A stretch of DNA of 64,000 nucleotides, taken from the NCBI GenBank assembly GCA_948567375.1, contig OX419761.1, forward strand, positions 16,680,501-16,744,500, in the 5' to 3' direction. Below are positions 1-14,004 of this stretch, piece by piece. A program made the position numbers and the translations under genes. Numbering within the stretch: the stretch's first letter is position 1; each line of letters begins with the position of its first letter. Below the pieces are notes generated by a model that searched no databases, had not been told where the DNA came from, and worked only from the letters and a program-made list of their open reading frames with translations. The DNA comes from Lunularia cruciata (taxonomy: Eukaryota > Streptophyta > Marchantiopsida > Lunulariales > Lunulariaceae).

Positions 1-3000
1 TCAAGTGTAAGCTTGTTGACCCAAACCAATTTATGTTCTGATGATTGTCATGTTTTTTTCTCTCATATGTTATTTCTCTTAAGGTCTTATAAAAATTTCT
101 TAAACTCATGCTTGATCTTTCTTATCATGAAATAAGTGCAACTTACCTTTCATGTTCCTTGTTGACTTGAAAGAACTCTACTCCACTATATTATATTTCA
201 AAGTTTTCGATACACACTTTGTAGATATCATGAATTGGATGAAGATTCAAATGCTACATATCTCCTCTTTTCAAAAGTTTGAAAATATGTTCCAAAATTG
301 ATGTGATAGGTTTATTTGGGAAGACTATAAAATATTTGTATCCCATATTTATTCTTTTGACCTCTTCATTTGTGATACTTGGATCGTCCATATTTTCTTT
401 GATATGGATATTTTTCAAGAAAAATATTGATATTTGGTATTATTAATATTTTTTGGTATATTTACTACAAAGGTTTTGATTCATTAGAATAGCTTATCCA
501 CAGATATTTGTAGCTTAAAATGCATGAAACCTCTACTTTATATCTTCTAAGTACAACCCTTGCATATGTAAAGTTATTATTATTTAAATTTTAATATAAT
601 GGGTATAAAAAGGCTGTATTAATGCCTTACAGATTGAATTTTTTATCATTTGCTTTCTAAAACATATCACAATTTGTCTCTATAGAATTTATTTATTTTA
701 TACTCTCTTTTTTATAAGGTAAAATATAGTTCAATAAAAACCATTCATGATAACACTTAAGATTCTAACAAAAAGAAAAAGAAAATATATATACATTCTT
801 GGAAATAGAGAAAACTATAAGATAACAAAGGCACAAATTTTTTTTAATAGAATATTTAATACTCTGCTTGTTTTTCTAATTAACTTGGTTCTCTAGGTTA
901 ATACGCTCAAAACTCTATTAGTTATTGGAGTGGAATGAAAGTACATCAATCCATTAAATTGGATTGGTGAAACCATACAAATATATGCACTATAAATATT
1001 TATTGTGATGCATATACACACAAAAAAACATGCAAGGAATATTTATTCTCTTTGTATAACTTAATTAACTAAAAGAACATCCACCTAACTATACCTCTAG
1101 AGAGAAAATATTATAATAGGTACTCTTCCACTTATTGTAGTATCTTAATTTAATATTAAAACTATTTCCACCTTTATTTACCTTTTCTATTTCTTCTTAA
1201 CCATTCCTCCTTCATGTACTTTCTTAATTTTTTCTTTGTCATTCCTTTCCTTTCTTGAAATGTCACTCTTTAATTAATATTTATATCAAATATATTCCAC
1301 ATCTTTACCCACTTTTGCTTCTCTTTCTTGCCATTCACTTTTGTGAAGTTCAATTTGGAATTAATTCTTATATCAGAAAGATATTTACCTACAACCACTT
1401 TTGTTATCTCATACCATTCATTCTTTATCACTCCATTATGGATGAATTGTATGAACCTTGAGACAATACCATATGTTTAATATAAATATTTTGAATTAAA
1501 TACCTCCAAGAATCCAATGTTATGCTATATACAAATATATTGGTAATTCTTTAAATATGCAAGTACTCTATACTTCTATACACTTTTACTAGACATCAAC
1601 ACCCAAGATATAGAGAAAGAAAATGAGACTTTCACAAATCTTCTTTTATCTCCTTATTGAACTACCAATCTCTGATTAAAGCTTACAAATAAAGTTCTCA
1701 TTTAAGATATTGATTTATAAGGTTCTTGTTCTTGGTTATTCAAGTAAAAGTGAAGGTACATATTGAGATACTTGATTTCCTACTTTTTTTTGAGAAGTAA
1801 TATCAATTTCTATATGTTATATTTATCAATTAGATCTAGTTAAGAATAATTAAGTCAATCATGTCCATAAATTAAGAGTCCATGTACTACATCAATATAT
1901 ATATATCAGGCTGCAGTCCTGAACAGAAGACTATATGCATTATGTTCATAACCTAATTAAAAAAATCTGGTCCAATTGTATAATGCCTAAAAGGTTGTCA
2001 CCCAAGCAAAGAGAAGGTGTCACCCGACTGGCTCCATATACATATGGACACAAACTCAATCATATCTAAATAGTTGTCTTAGTAGCATTAATATCTATTG
2101 ATTATTTAAATTTTTTGCTCCAATATATTAAAATAATACAGTTTTAAATGAATTTAATACTATTTATATAATCTTGATTTTATCATTCTCTATGTATTCA
2201 TAGATTTATTTGGATTTAATTCATATGTAAAGAGTTACTAGATAATATCAAAACTTATTTTAAAACAATGAATGCTCTTTAAAAGAAATAATTTCATTAA
2301 GAGTTCACAATATAATCATCTTTAACCTTCGAATATACATTTAAGATTTTATTTATATAATTATTTTAATGTTCAATAAGAGAATATAAGAATTAAATCA
2401 TATTCTAAATCTTTTGGTAATGATTATGATGTTATTAAGAGATTTAATAAAATTTAATATTAAATTGGTTTATTAAAAAGTTACATCTTTTTTTTTCATA
2501 TAAATACAATTTTCTTTATTGTGGACTTTTCTAAAAGAGAATTTTGATTGTCAAGTAAGGTATATGTACTTGGAAAATACTCACAATGATTCCAAAAAAT
2601 ACAAGTCAAGAAATTATATTATACAAGACTTTACTATGAGGACTTGAGATCAATATGTGCATATCTTATCATGTTTTATTCTAACTTAGTTTGATAAAAT
2701 AATTTTACTTAACCTAAAATCATACATCAAGAGAAACCGCTCATCAAAGAAATTATACTATATTAGTAGAAACCCTATTTTCAAATAGACCAATTTAAAT
2801 ATCCTTGCATATTTAGTCTCTTAAAAAAGGGAATATTCATAATAGAGAACATCAAGGTATAACTTAAAAATAAATAATTTATGAATTGAAATTATATTTA
2901 GTCATTTATTTGTAGCAATAAATTAAAATATTTAGGCAACTTATTTCCTAATATAAGGAATTGTAATCTTTTGTGAAAGTTGGACAATAAGCAAATAAGA

Positions 3001-3273
3001 AACAAATTTATATCTTGAACAAAATATTTTATTTTCTCTTAATCTCAAACTAAGATATAGAATTGAAGATATATCATTTTCAATATAAAATTTATTATTT
3101 AAAATTTATATTATCTTGCAATGGAATAATGATTAAAACATTGAATACATCTTTTTTACAAATCATATTTGTATCTCATAGGATGTCAAGGAAAATAGTA
3201 TATCCTAGATATAATCTCATCCATGTTAAACATTGAAAACTATATATTTATCCTTGGGAGAATGCTAAAGTAG

Positions 3274-3334
3274 CATAAGGTAACACAACAAGTTACCTTA
3301 TGTTAGGATAACTAATCTACTCAGAAGATTAGTT
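3274..3334. repeat. two adjacent small hairpins
   Basis: An 11-bp perfect inverted repeat (CATAAGGTAAC at 3274-3284, its complement at 3292-3302) with a 7-nt spacer is followed at once by a 9-bp perfect inverted repeat (3310-3318 and 3326-3334) with a 7-nt spacer. In such AT-rich DNA short hairpins arise by chance, but two in tandem with G/C-containing stems are less expected. A degraded MITE is possible; no target duplication was identified. Confidence 0.4.
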
Positions 3335-5802
3335 GTATCTTATACATAATATATGTGAGTTGATACAAAGGTTACACAACTCAGTTATATTTTTTTGTGT
3401 AATATTTAAAAATTATGTAATATGTAGATAATAAAACATATTGTATTGTATATTTTATCAGTAAAAACTAATTAAACTTGTTGTATTACCAACTTATACA
3501 AAATATAACAATATCTATATTGAATTATCAACTTTTTTACAATTTATGTTTAAAAATGAAATACAATATATCATCTCATTTCAAATAAATAATGAATAAA
3601 AATTATAAAATTATAAAATAGTTATTTATTTATTCATAAAAATTATGAAAGGAGTCAAGGTCTTTCATATGTTTAATAGATTGATTTATATACTTATATA
3701 ATGATTGAGTATATAATTTCATCTAGAAAGATTGAGCTTGTTTTCTTGTGGATATTTTATTTATATTATGTTCGTTTATAGCACTAAAGAATCACATAGT
3801 TAGTAGTAGATTGAAGTTCATCTGACTTATTAGAGATGACAATCTTATTCCTATATAAACCTCTACTACAATTTAATCCATGTAGCAAGTGTGGTATCCA
3901 AGCTAGTTGACCTTCCAATTCTCCACTTTTTCTCACATATAAAATAACAAAATAGATATACCTTTGCTAATTCATTGAAAAGTATTAATTTTGGTATATT
4001 GAATGACCATTCATCTAAATTTAGATTAGATCTAAAAACCCATATATAAACTTCTATCATGAAAATTTTGTAGGTATTTCAACATCAATAAATAAATAAA
4101 TACATCTAAATTATTTTATTGCAAGTAAAATACCTCAAGCTAGGCTAATTAAAGCTGAACTTATATTCATTTGATAGTGTTTAAATATGCTTCAATGAGA
4201 CCATAGATTAGTAAATATCCTAGATTATTTTTATGCTTTATTTACCTTTAAGTAACTAAATAATAGATACATTTTATAACTTTCATTAGTATAGTCTATA
4301 TTTAGTAATTTATTACAACAGCACATAATATTTAGAAATTATATTTAAGTATTTATTTACTTAAATAATTCATAATCATCATTTACTAGAAATTTAGGAC
4401 AATACTAAGACAATATAGTATTGATGTAGGTGGAGAAGAAGTTTTATACATTACAAGGTTGTACAAATTTTCTAAGATGAACTTATATTAAAATTAAAGT
4501 TTTTTTCCAGAATAAATGAATTAAAAATTACAATAAATATGCTCACTTGAAGTTAGAGTAAACTATTGTAATGATTCAAAGATAATATATATGATCCACT
4601 CAGAGGTTTTTTTCTATTCGGGAGACAACATAACCTTTTGTTTTATTTGTTATGAAGAGTACTTTTTTTTATATTAAAATCAAAAATTTCAATTATAATG
4701 ATCTTCTATCTTCTTAATAGTAGTATATTTTAAGTATTTAGATATCATTCTATGATATATAATGTGTTATGCATTATGTTTATAGAATATCTTTATGTGC
4801 AATATAATAATACTTTAAAAACCACTATGCTCATGGATTATAATGAGCTTATTGATGATTTAGAAAAGGTCCACCCTTATATATGATATGGTCATCCATT
4901 GACAATATAGATCAAATGGACATGCAATTAATATAAAAATTTCTAAATAATATAAAATTTAATTAATGTTTATAGAATCATTATATTATTTAGATATAAA
5001 TTTTACAAATAAGTATTATTTATCTAATGAAAGGAATTCACTATCTTAGCTACCTTTGAAAAGGTGAAGAAATATATTAAATACATAAATGATAAATTAA
5101 TTATAATAGTATACATATTTAAAAGTAGAAATATTAAATAAAAATGAATAATATGTCAAATATATAATAATAAAATAATCTAAGAACTCAATTTTGATCA
5201 TATATCTTTTTAGGAAAGAGCCTTAATCTAAAATATATATTTTAAATTTAATTAAATAGTTTTTTATTTTACTAAAATAAAATAAAATAAATAGTTATTT
5301 TGACCAAGAATTCAATCTAATTTAAAATATGAACCCATTTAGTAGACCTATCTTAAATGATACTCTTGATTTTATATTTATATTCAGTTTAAATTTAAAA
5401 CTAAAGTATGTTAATGAGACAAAATGGCTTACCACCAAAGAAGATGATATTTTAGTTGAAGTGGATAGCTAGTGAAAACATGAGGAAGAATTATTACATT
5501 ATAGGTAGTTAATACCATATATAAAAACATAAAAAATAAAAATATAGATATAAAAATTCATTCTTGAAATATAGATTTTTAGAAGGTATTATATCAATTT
5601 AATTAGGTGTAACTTATATTTATTTGATTCTTCAAAAATTTAGTTTTTAGTTTACATTATGAGTAAGGACTCCAATTACTAATATGAAAGAGCTACTTAC
5701 CTTGTTAACGACTGGCAAAAGTCCTACAATTTCTGAACTTGAGTGATTTTAAGTCCTACTAGAGTTAGAATTTGTAACTCCAACAAGACAGAAGAAGGCA
5801 TC

Positions 5803-5929
5803 CATGTAGAAAACATGAAGGATGAGAAGACACCATCAAGGCATACAAGGATGGGAAAAATGCAGTAAAATGGGGCTAAGCCTCAATAGTACCAGTCCGA
5901 GAAATCTGCACTACTACATCTGAGATATA
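5803..5929 (+). repeat. dispersed repeat, copy 1
   Basis: About 127 bp match a segment at 13777-13933 in the same orientation. Shared words include GTAGAAAAC, AAATGGGGCTAAG and AAATCTGCACTACT, in the same order with similar spacing. The copy lacks one of two tandem subunits found in the other. Neither encodes anything recognisable. It is probably a fragment of an interspersed element. Confidence 0.6.
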
Positions 5930-7499
5930 TGCGCAATGCAAGTCTTAAGGTCTGCAAAGTACTTAAGCATCCCAAGAAGCATCACCTAGAGTGGTTGCTC
6001 TCCTTTGTATTTGTAACTCCATAAGGACTAGCTAAAGCTTTAATGCTTGAACTGAAGAACCTACTTCATTGAGGTAACTTATTTTAGATATCATAATCAC
6101 ACGAATCTGCCAATTTGAATTTTAGAAAAGTCCTTGACCGTCATACTCATAAGATAGAAAAGAAAAGAAAAGAATCATCACAAAACCTAAATTGATGCTT
6201 GGACATCCTACTATGAGACAGAACAATCAATCCTCGAGTGGCGGACATGGAGTTGGGATTTACTCGTCCTCAACCACTATACTTACAAAGTGTAGCTTAG
6301 AAATATTCAAACCTAATATTTTAAAAGATCTTTAAAACTTCAAGTCAACTTATTTCCTATCCTGCACAATGGACAATGATAATAGCTAACCATCTTATAG
6401 CCTTTTGTGAGTCCGAACCCTTAAAAACTGGATAGATTCATAGTTAAATTATTGCAACTATGGAGTGCAAATGATTCGCACGTTTCATAGAAAACGAAAC
6501 ATTAGAGCATCTGACCATTTGACCATTGTTCTCCCTTTTCTATGCTTCCCAACCCACTTTAAGTCGAGTATATATTTTCCGACTTCAGATAGAGAATGTC
6601 TTTCTGTTTTATCAGTATTTGTTCAAGTATTTGTTCAAGTATTTAGAGTAGTTTTCACTTATTCAAGTTCTACACATAATACTCAAAAGTTCATGGATGT
6701 AAGATATTTCGCATGGTACCAAAAAGGGTATGTTTTACTGATGCGCATTTGTTTAGACATCGTATACCTAATAAAAAAGAGAGCTTTTAAACCCTAGTTT
6801 CTAGAGCATTTCAAAGATTTTAGGTAAATTCTGTATTATTTGAATGTTTTTTCAAAGATTTCTTAAATCGGATAAAGTGTAAGAGTATACGACAAACCAA
6901 ATAAACTAGAAGAGGCCCTCAAAATAAAACTAAGCAGAGGCCCTTAGTCATTTTAGATATCCCGAAACGCATACTTTGATAGAGTTCAAAGCCAGTATTG
7001 TGGTAAGAAACAAGAGAAACGTTTCGTAAAACTGCCAATGACTACGCTATAATTTTGAAGAAGACTAGAACTTGGCAGCATGGTAAAGGTGTTGATAAAT
7101 ACCACGCTATGCTTATAACTCCAAATGAAGGTACAGGCCTAATAGAGGTTTCCATCTAACAGTACCAACCTGGAGACTTAAAATGCTTATTTTATTGTAA
7201 TGCAAGAACTATGAAAGTGATCAAGAATACGATCATCAATCATGAGATGAATGTAACGTTGTTTAGAGAAAGCCGTTTTCCTAGAGTTTATCGTTAATTA
7301 ATGATGAACAGCATGAGATCTGATATCAGAACCAGCCGTTATCTAAAGTCCACATAGATAGCATGTTCTTATATCAAATACCTTCTTCTTCCCGCCATCC
7401 TTGTACAACATGAAACGCCCTTGACCGGAAGATGACAAACAACGTCTACCGAGAACGAGGGTACCCTAGCGCTAATGATTAACAACACGTAGCGCCTGA

Positions 7500-10400
7500 T
7501 GAGAGATCTCTGCCGTCAGAGAATATATCCAACGGCTGGTATGATAAGCGGGTTTAATATGGGATTGACGTTCCACTAATAAGGTGTGGAGTTCAGGGGT
7601 TACAGGCGGAAGGCTTTATGGAGCGGGGATCCCAAGGCTGAGTGGCAGGTGGGGATTGGAGTTGTAGACCAGCCACGCGTCGGAGATCGAGCGGCGCTTT
7701 GGCTGCCGAGAGGCAGCGGCCCAGAGCGCGTAGCAGCTCCGCGCAGACAGAGAGGAGAACAACAGAGCGCGGTTTGGAAACGTAAGGAAGCACCAAATTA
7801 GTGGGATACCCATTGGAAATGTGAAGTTTCATGAGGAGAAGCTGTGAGGAGATGGCTGTGAGGAGAAGAGGCGAGAAAGATGAAATTTAACCATTTCGGA
7901 GTTGTCGTCGTTCTCAGAGTTACGGCCTGTGCACGGGCGGAAGCGCAGGGGGTGTGGTGGTGACAAAAGGTCTGACCGGCGGTGGTCTAATTGCAGAGGA
8001 CTGAGAGGAGAGAGAAAGAGAGAGAGAGAGAGCGCGTGAGCATTTTCTGTTGTCGTTGGTGCAGGCACTGCTGGAGTACAACTGCATCGCGGGTTCCAGT
8101 CCCCCGCAGACTTGGTAGAAGATGTGGAGAATTGGAATTGAGAAAAGAATCGCAGAGGGAGGGAGGAGGTGGAAGTTGAGGTGAAGAAGGAAGTAAGAAA
8201 GGTTGTCCGTGGTGGGGAGGGGAGTCTGTCGAGTTATGTTTGTGGTTGGCTTGATTGGACGAGGCAGGGAGGAAGTGAGAGTCCTACCGGAGAAACTTTT
8301 AGGAGCCAGAGGAATGCGCAAGCTTGAGGAGATTGGATGTGATGAGCGATAATCTGGATGCCGATGGTAAGTTTGCTCTCTGGAGTTAACCGTCGGGAGG
8401 TGCAGAATAGCTGATTTTACTGAAAGAGGTCAATCTGGCCACGGGGACTGGTGCTGCATGAACCTCACTCATGCGGATTGATTCCGTCGTTGTTTAACGA
8501 GAGGTACATTTCACCGTTCATGCAATGGAGTTCCAATTTCTTGTTGATTAAAGGCATACAGGTTCTGACTTCACGAGAGAGACGGATGGAATTTCAGATT
8601 TCCATAGCACACCACGCGATGGACAGTTGAACGCCTTATAAGACATTTTAATTAGTAGTCGGCTCCATAGCGTTTTGCGCACGTGTTACGACAGCGAGTA
8701 CATGAAGGAGGACCCTCTCAAATGCTAGGAACTAAACCAAACATGTGTCGGACAATTGTTGGACTTTCCCTGTGCCATGAGACTACCCAATTGACGTTCC
8801 CTCGGCCAGTTTGACTTCACAGGGTTTCATGTTCCATAGGTCCTTCAGTCTCTAGGATTCTGCCTCGCAGTCACTGAGAACTTATCTAGAAGACCCCAAT
8901 TGTGCATCTGTTGTGATGAATCTAGCACCTTAGTCGCACAAGTTGCCCTTGCGACACTCTTGTTGGAGTACGTTTCTCTTCGGTTTAGCAGCTATGCAGG
9001 TTGAGGATTACGGAGGTTTTCGTGCAGAGTTCTATCTGAGATTGAGAAGGTTAGAGCATGGATGTATCGTCCGATTTGGTGAGTTTTGGTTTCAAGGATG
9101 GGACGTTGCCTACTTATGCCTGCCGTCGACGGGACATTAAAAATCTTTTGGTGCTGTTCGAATGCACTATCTGTGTTCGTGGTATCAATGTGGAGTAAAA
9201 TCTCTGGCAGACCAAGCTTTATTATCATTCCCATCCATTTGTCAATGTGTCACATTGCTCTGAGCATGCGTGGGCCACTATTCCGCACATCCCTGATTTG
9301 TTGGCATTTCTCCAGAGCAAGGTCCGTTCTACCTGCATTTAGGTCTTCCTTGCGGTACTTTTGGCCGTGCAGAAGTCCCTCTGCACTTGTTTCCATGCGC
9401 ACGACATTTGTCGTGCCGCATGTGGTTCAACTTTGAGCTGGTGCCTACATGTCCCTTCTGAGAGCGAGAAAATTTTGGCCAGGATAGTGAAGCAACGTTC
9501 TCAAGACTGTAGTGCTCAATACCTCTCCTGATTATTGGTTATCTGTCCGAAAGGAATGCGCTACGCATTGGCTATCTTCTACCCTGCCATGACTCTTCGT
9601 TGCCTTTGGTGGATCTCGAGAGTCTCTGATGTAAACCACGTACGAGTAGGAACCACAACTAGATAAACTTGTATGGCGTTCATCTGGGACTTTAAGGACG
9701 AACACGTCTCTTGAAGCTTTCCCAAGCTTCACTTTGAAGGCTAAATTTTTATCGTCTCAGCTGATTGTTTCGTAGAACAGGTTCTCGAAAATATGTCAGG
9801 ACGTTAGAACCAAATTTGTTGTCAAAGAGTACATCCGGATACTTCCGGATGCGAAACTTTTACGCCAACCTCATATGTCATCTGTACTTCAGGAATTTCG
9901 TGCACTCTGGACTCTGGGGTTTTAGTGCACTCTGTAACCGGACCCTATGACGAGCTAATCAAAGGTGGTTCTTGTTGCTGTTGCTCTTTGTCTACCATTT
10001 TGTTGTTTGCGTGTCTGGCCGGGAACGTCGTTGTTAATTTGGTGCTTGTGCATTCGTCCTGCAGGAGAGAGACCAAGAAATTTCCGGCGTTGACGAGTAA
10101 GATCTTCGAGGGACATTGGGATTCCTTGTCAACAGCCCCGTGTGTGAGCATGCAACAGAAGTAGAGATTATAGCTCGTTCGGGTCAGCCATTCCACGTAG
10201 CCTCCTGCAAGTGATCACCGTTGATATTTATCTTTTGACATCAAGTGTGATGGATAAGTATCAACTACCACTTAACAGGAGCTTCACCCTGTGAGTTTCA
10301 GACCGCAACAAAAAACCAAGGACAGTTTTCTCGACTGATCTTTTGACAGTGAAAGTCCTTCTAGGCTACGGAAGGGAACGAAACATCAGTTTCGTTGCTG

Positions 10401-11062
10401 TAAATCTCGTTCACCTTCAGGAGTGTCTGTCTCAATTTTTGTTAAGCATCTGCTGTTGAGGTGCCACCTGACTTGGAGATCTTGAGGATGATGCATGATG
10501 GATGACTTTGGGACGCTTGAGTGGGCTTCTAGGACAACGGGCGTGAACTTCTGGAGTGTCAATTGTCGTTCTCCGAACGTACACCTGCTTGGTTTGTGTC
10601 CAGAAAGTCGCGGTGGCGCTTCTTTGTTCTGCGTATTCGGGCTTAACTCTCTCTCTTCTTCTCGGACGGAATCAGACCTTCTGAGCGATCTATATATCTA
10701 TAGTGTCGGCGGTTGAAGTTGAAGTGCTGTCGTTTAGCTTGTAACGAGTGGGGAATAGACGTCACAGGATCTCGTGAACTCGAAGAACCTCGTCATTGAT
10801 TCTGCCCAGTTTTGAGCAGGTGGAGATCATTGGGTACCTTAGTGACATAGTTAAACGAAAACTTATCCTTGCAAGTAATATTTGCGTTCTATTACCAAAC
10901 TGGAGCCTTGCGGGTCCCTTATTCCTCCAAAACGTAGCACTTACCTTTTGGTGCGCCTGAAGAGGAGACTCTCTTATGATCTTGTAGGGTAAGGATTTTC
11001 TTGGGAGGAGAGGATGCATTATTGGTTCACTACCACCAGCCCTACGTACCCTTATTTTTCAG
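7500..11062 (+). other. moderate-GC leader region upstream of the F-box gene
   Basis: Composition changes abruptly from AT-rich to moderate GC near 7.5 kb, but no long open frame is present. A GA-rich microsatellite lies at about 8003-8034. Candidate splice donors (for example GTAAGTTTGC near 8366) and acceptors (a pyrimidine-rich TTTTTCAG ending at 11062, CGTCCTGCAG near 10062) suggest promoter plus spliced 5' untranslated exons of the F-box gene. This is an inference from composition and splice-like motifs. A separate noncoding transcript cannot be excluded. Confidence 0.35.
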
Positions 11063-11097
11063 CCTCTTGCAGCGAGATAACACTCTTGAAAGATGCG

Positions 11098-12156
11098 ATG
11101 GATGTGGAAATGGATGAGACCCTGTGGAGTAATCTTCCAGATGCCCTTATTGACAGAATCGCTGCCAGTTTGCCTCTTCCCAGCTTATTCAGATTCCGGG
11201 TTGTTTGTAAGAGGTTCAACTCCAACCTCTGGTGTCAGAGCTTTCTGGACACATGTGAGGAGGTCCGGAAGCATGCCCCTCACTTTCTCATGTTGGTAGA
11301 GCGAGCTTTCGGGATGGTTGGTCTTACGTACAACCTTGTGTTCCACAAGTGGTACAAGATGCCCTTTCCAGTGCTGGACACATTGTCGAAGTTTTACATT
11401 GTTGCTTCCTCTGGAGGTTTGCTTTGTCTTCAGAACCGCGAAAGCAGTTCTTTGTTGGTGTGTAATCCCTTAACTCGCTCGTTGAGGGAGTTGCCACCTC
11501 TGGTTAGCCTGAGGACGGCGTTTGAGGCTGGAATGGTCATGGATACCAACGGGAAGGATTACAAAATTATCGTGTGGAGGGATGAACATCCAGGACCTGT
11601 TACTGAGGTTTACTCTTCGAGAACTAATTTATGGACCCTGAAGAGCAGTGCAAAGATAAGGGGAGACGTTTTGTCGGATTCTGGTGTGGTATGTGGTGAT
11701 TTCTTTTACATCCTTGTAATCTACGAGGTCCTGAGCGTGTTTGCATACAGAGTTGAGGAAGATTCTTGGCATGAGCTTCAGGCTCCTATGCCACCTGATA
11801 TCCTTTACGGGTACCTCATCAACCAGTGGGGCACTCTTCTTCTCGTTGGGGGCATTGGCAAAAACTTTCCAACCAGGGGCATCTCTGTGTGGAAGCTGAA
11901 CACATTGAGAAACATGTGGACGCAAATCCTATCAATGCCATCTGACTTGTTCGAGACTCTGACCAAGAACTTCCAGCAATATGATGTTTTCAATTGTGCA
12001 GGTCAAGGGGATCACATTTTCTTCATCGCAGACCGACACTCCAAAGCCCTGATATATGACTTCTCCAAAAGAGCATGGCAGTGGTCACCCCGTTTTATCA
12101 CCGGCAATAATCACCAAATTGTTGCCGTGGAGCTGCGACTCAACGCCCTTGCTTAG
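11098..12156 (+). CDS. F-box protein with a kelch-like/FBA-type C-terminal region
   Basis: The 352-residue product has an F-box at about residues 8-48 (LWSNLPDALIDRIAASLPL, then FRFRVVCKRFNSNLW), the part that binds Skp1 in SCF ubiquitin ligases. The rest has the pattern of plant F-box proteins with degenerate kelch or F-box-associated repeats: a GGLLCLQN segment near 106, CNPLTRSLRELPPL near 122-135, and LLLVGGIGK near 237-245. Such proteins select substrates for ubiquitination; the substrate cannot be inferred. The frame stays open upstream to an ATG at 11014, but a strong acceptor-like TTTTTCAG at 11055-11062 and the non-conserved look of the upstream residues favour the ATG at 11098. The coding part is a single exon with no frame damage, so it is probably functional. 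A long spliced leader is likely upstream. Confidence 0.85.
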   Translation: MDVEMDETLWSNLPDALIDRIAASLPLPSLFRFRVVCKRFNSNLWCQSFLDTCEEVRKHAPHFLMLVERAFGMVGLTYNLVFHKWYKMPFPVLDTLSKFYIVASSGGLLCLQNRESSSLLVCNPLTRSLRELPPLVSLRTAFEAGMVMDTNGKDYKIIVWRDEHPGPVTEVYSSRTNLWTLKSSAKIRGDVLSDSGVVCGDFFYILVIYEVLSVFAYRVEEDSWHELQAPMPPDILYGYLINQWGTLLLVGGIGKNFPTRGISVWKLNTLRNMWTQILSMPSDLFETLTKNFQQYDVFNCAGQGDHIFFIADRHSKALIYDFSKRAWQWSPRFITGNNHQIVAVELRLNALA

Positions 12157-13776
12157 GTAGTTAGAGTAATCCTTGTCACTATCGGGCGCGTTCCTAGTGG
12201 TTGCTTGCGACAGGCGTCTCATGGCCAAGTCATTCTGATGAGATCTGAACTCATGAACGATAAAGGTGTCAACTGGCCTTTGAATAACAATTTTGAGTGG
12301 AGAATTTTATGAAGTCTAAATTTTGATGGAAGGTCCTGAGCTCGTATTCGTCTATTGGTAGATGCACTCGGGAGAGTATTGTGTAGATACTTCTGCTATA
12401 AATTTATGAGCTGGCAGTTATGGGCGATTGTTCACTATTGCTGAATGCTTTGCTCTTCCATAATATGTACTACCACCTCATATCTATAACTGGATTGTTA
12501 CAGGCAGACCTCTATCCGTACAGACAATTCTCTTAGTACCCTGATTTTGACTTTAAAACACCAGACAAAACTACGAGCATCCTTGTCTCACGTGTGTGTG
12601 TATCCCAGTCAGATTATATACCTATATCCCGAGTCAGATTAGTTCAAAAACGTGTAACAGATGGACTTCGCCTATAGAATGTTACAGTAGATGGACTTCG
12701 CCTATATATGCCTTCGCAAAAGTTACTGTTGTCGAGAACGGGCACACATGCAGTAAAAGAAGATACAGAATTTTAGGGTAGTTCTGAACTGAAAGCCAGC
12801 CCCGCAGCCTGCAAGCTTTGCACACATAGATCTTGATCGTCCTGCCAATACGAAGTATCTTGCATGTGAATACATTCTCCAGCTCTGTTTACTGCGGTCC
12901 CTTTAACCTTGTTTGATCTGTAAAGAAAATCTATCGGTTGGAGAATGGCCCCCAAAATCCAAAACATCCACGTCCTCACCCACCGTAACGGAATCAGTGG
13001 ACAGAGGTGGGAAAGTGTAGTCCGGGACGTACAGTATGACCAACTCGTACGATACAATAAGTGAAGTGACGGGAGCGCTGCGAAATCGACCAGTTAAGTA
13101 TACGTGCTGGATCTGAAGGAACTATGCACTCAGTGTACTATGTATCTAGGATCGATAGATATGCATGTGTTCATGAGAATTCAGCATGTTTGACCACGAG
13201 GAGTTTGGAGCTTCTGGTTCACTAAAAGACAAAAAACCATGCGACACCGCAGAGAAGAGAGCTGTCAAGCTTTGTCCTTTGTAGCGCATGAGACTTTTGT
13301 TACGCGGATCACGAGCGGCACGACGATGAAGTGCGTAATATTCCCTTAGAACGACGGAATGATTGGTCCATTGATCGGCTTCACTTGTAGGAAGTGATTG
13401 GTGCATTGATAGGTCTCAGTTGTACGGTGTATGTCAACATGGTGTGCGACGTCATGTTTTACAGCATGTATCTTTGTTTTATATATAAAAGCTGAAGGAT
13501 TCAAAACCATCATCATGGGGAATTTAAGATTTGATATCTGTGAACCCGGACTCCATCGGATGTGAGAGATCTATTTAATCTGTCAAAATATCCTCTCCAT
13601 ACTGTGATCATGGCAAATGACACGATGGTAATCTACCGATCAGATGCCCATCTGTTTGGCATCGTCTCTATATTAAGTAGGACTGAAATCTGACGTGATT
13701 GCGCATGGGAAAGTCGTTGTGCTTCAAATGGTTTGAGTATGTGAGTCAGTTTCATTTAGAGGAAAGAAAAGCGCGA

Positions 13777-13933
13777 CCGTGTAGAAAACACGAGGGATGG
13801 TAAGACCCCATCGAGCCCGTACAAGAAGGAGGGTAAGATCCCATCGAGCCCGTACAAGAGTGAGACAAAATAGATAAAATGGGGCTAAGTCCCGATAGAG
13901 TCGAAATCTGCACTACTGCACTACTGAGATATC
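13777..13933 (+). repeat. dispersed repeat, copy 2, with internal tandem duplication
   Basis: This matches 5803-5929 in the same orientation. A unit of about 33 bp beginning GGTAAGACCCCATCGAGCCC is present twice in tandem (about 13799-13862), differing at a few bases, while the other copy has only one diverged equivalent. No coding potential is seen. It is probably a piece of an unclassified interspersed repeat. Confidence 0.6.
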
Positions 13934-14004
13934 CGAACTATACTATGATTAAAGGAGAAAAATATTTCGGGTGAAAACAATTTAACCATAACCCTCGTTT
14001 AATC

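Larger units (their letters stand above)
1..7500. other. AT-rich region without a convincing gene
   Basis: This stretch is extremely A+T rich up to about 5.7 kb, then somewhat less so. No reading frame longer than about 110 codons occurs and none resembles a known protein. It holds short hairpins near 3274-3334 and one copy of a dispersed repeat at 5803-5929, described separately. I see no RNA gene, LTR pair or transposase remnant here. Ancient unrecognisable transposon sequence is possible, but nothing visible proves it. Confidence 0.6.

Noticed and set aside
7586-8321. Several overlapping frames in the GC-richer segment at 7.6-8.3 kb
   Set aside because: Overlapping frames on both strands, low-complexity Ser/Leu/Arg from a GA-rich tract, and no domain pattern. 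Higher GC content alone explains the openness.
11014-11097. Upstream ATG extension of the F-box protein
   Set aside because: The extra 28 residues lack F-box-family character and span a strong acceptor-like TTTTTCAG, so the start at 11098 is preferred.
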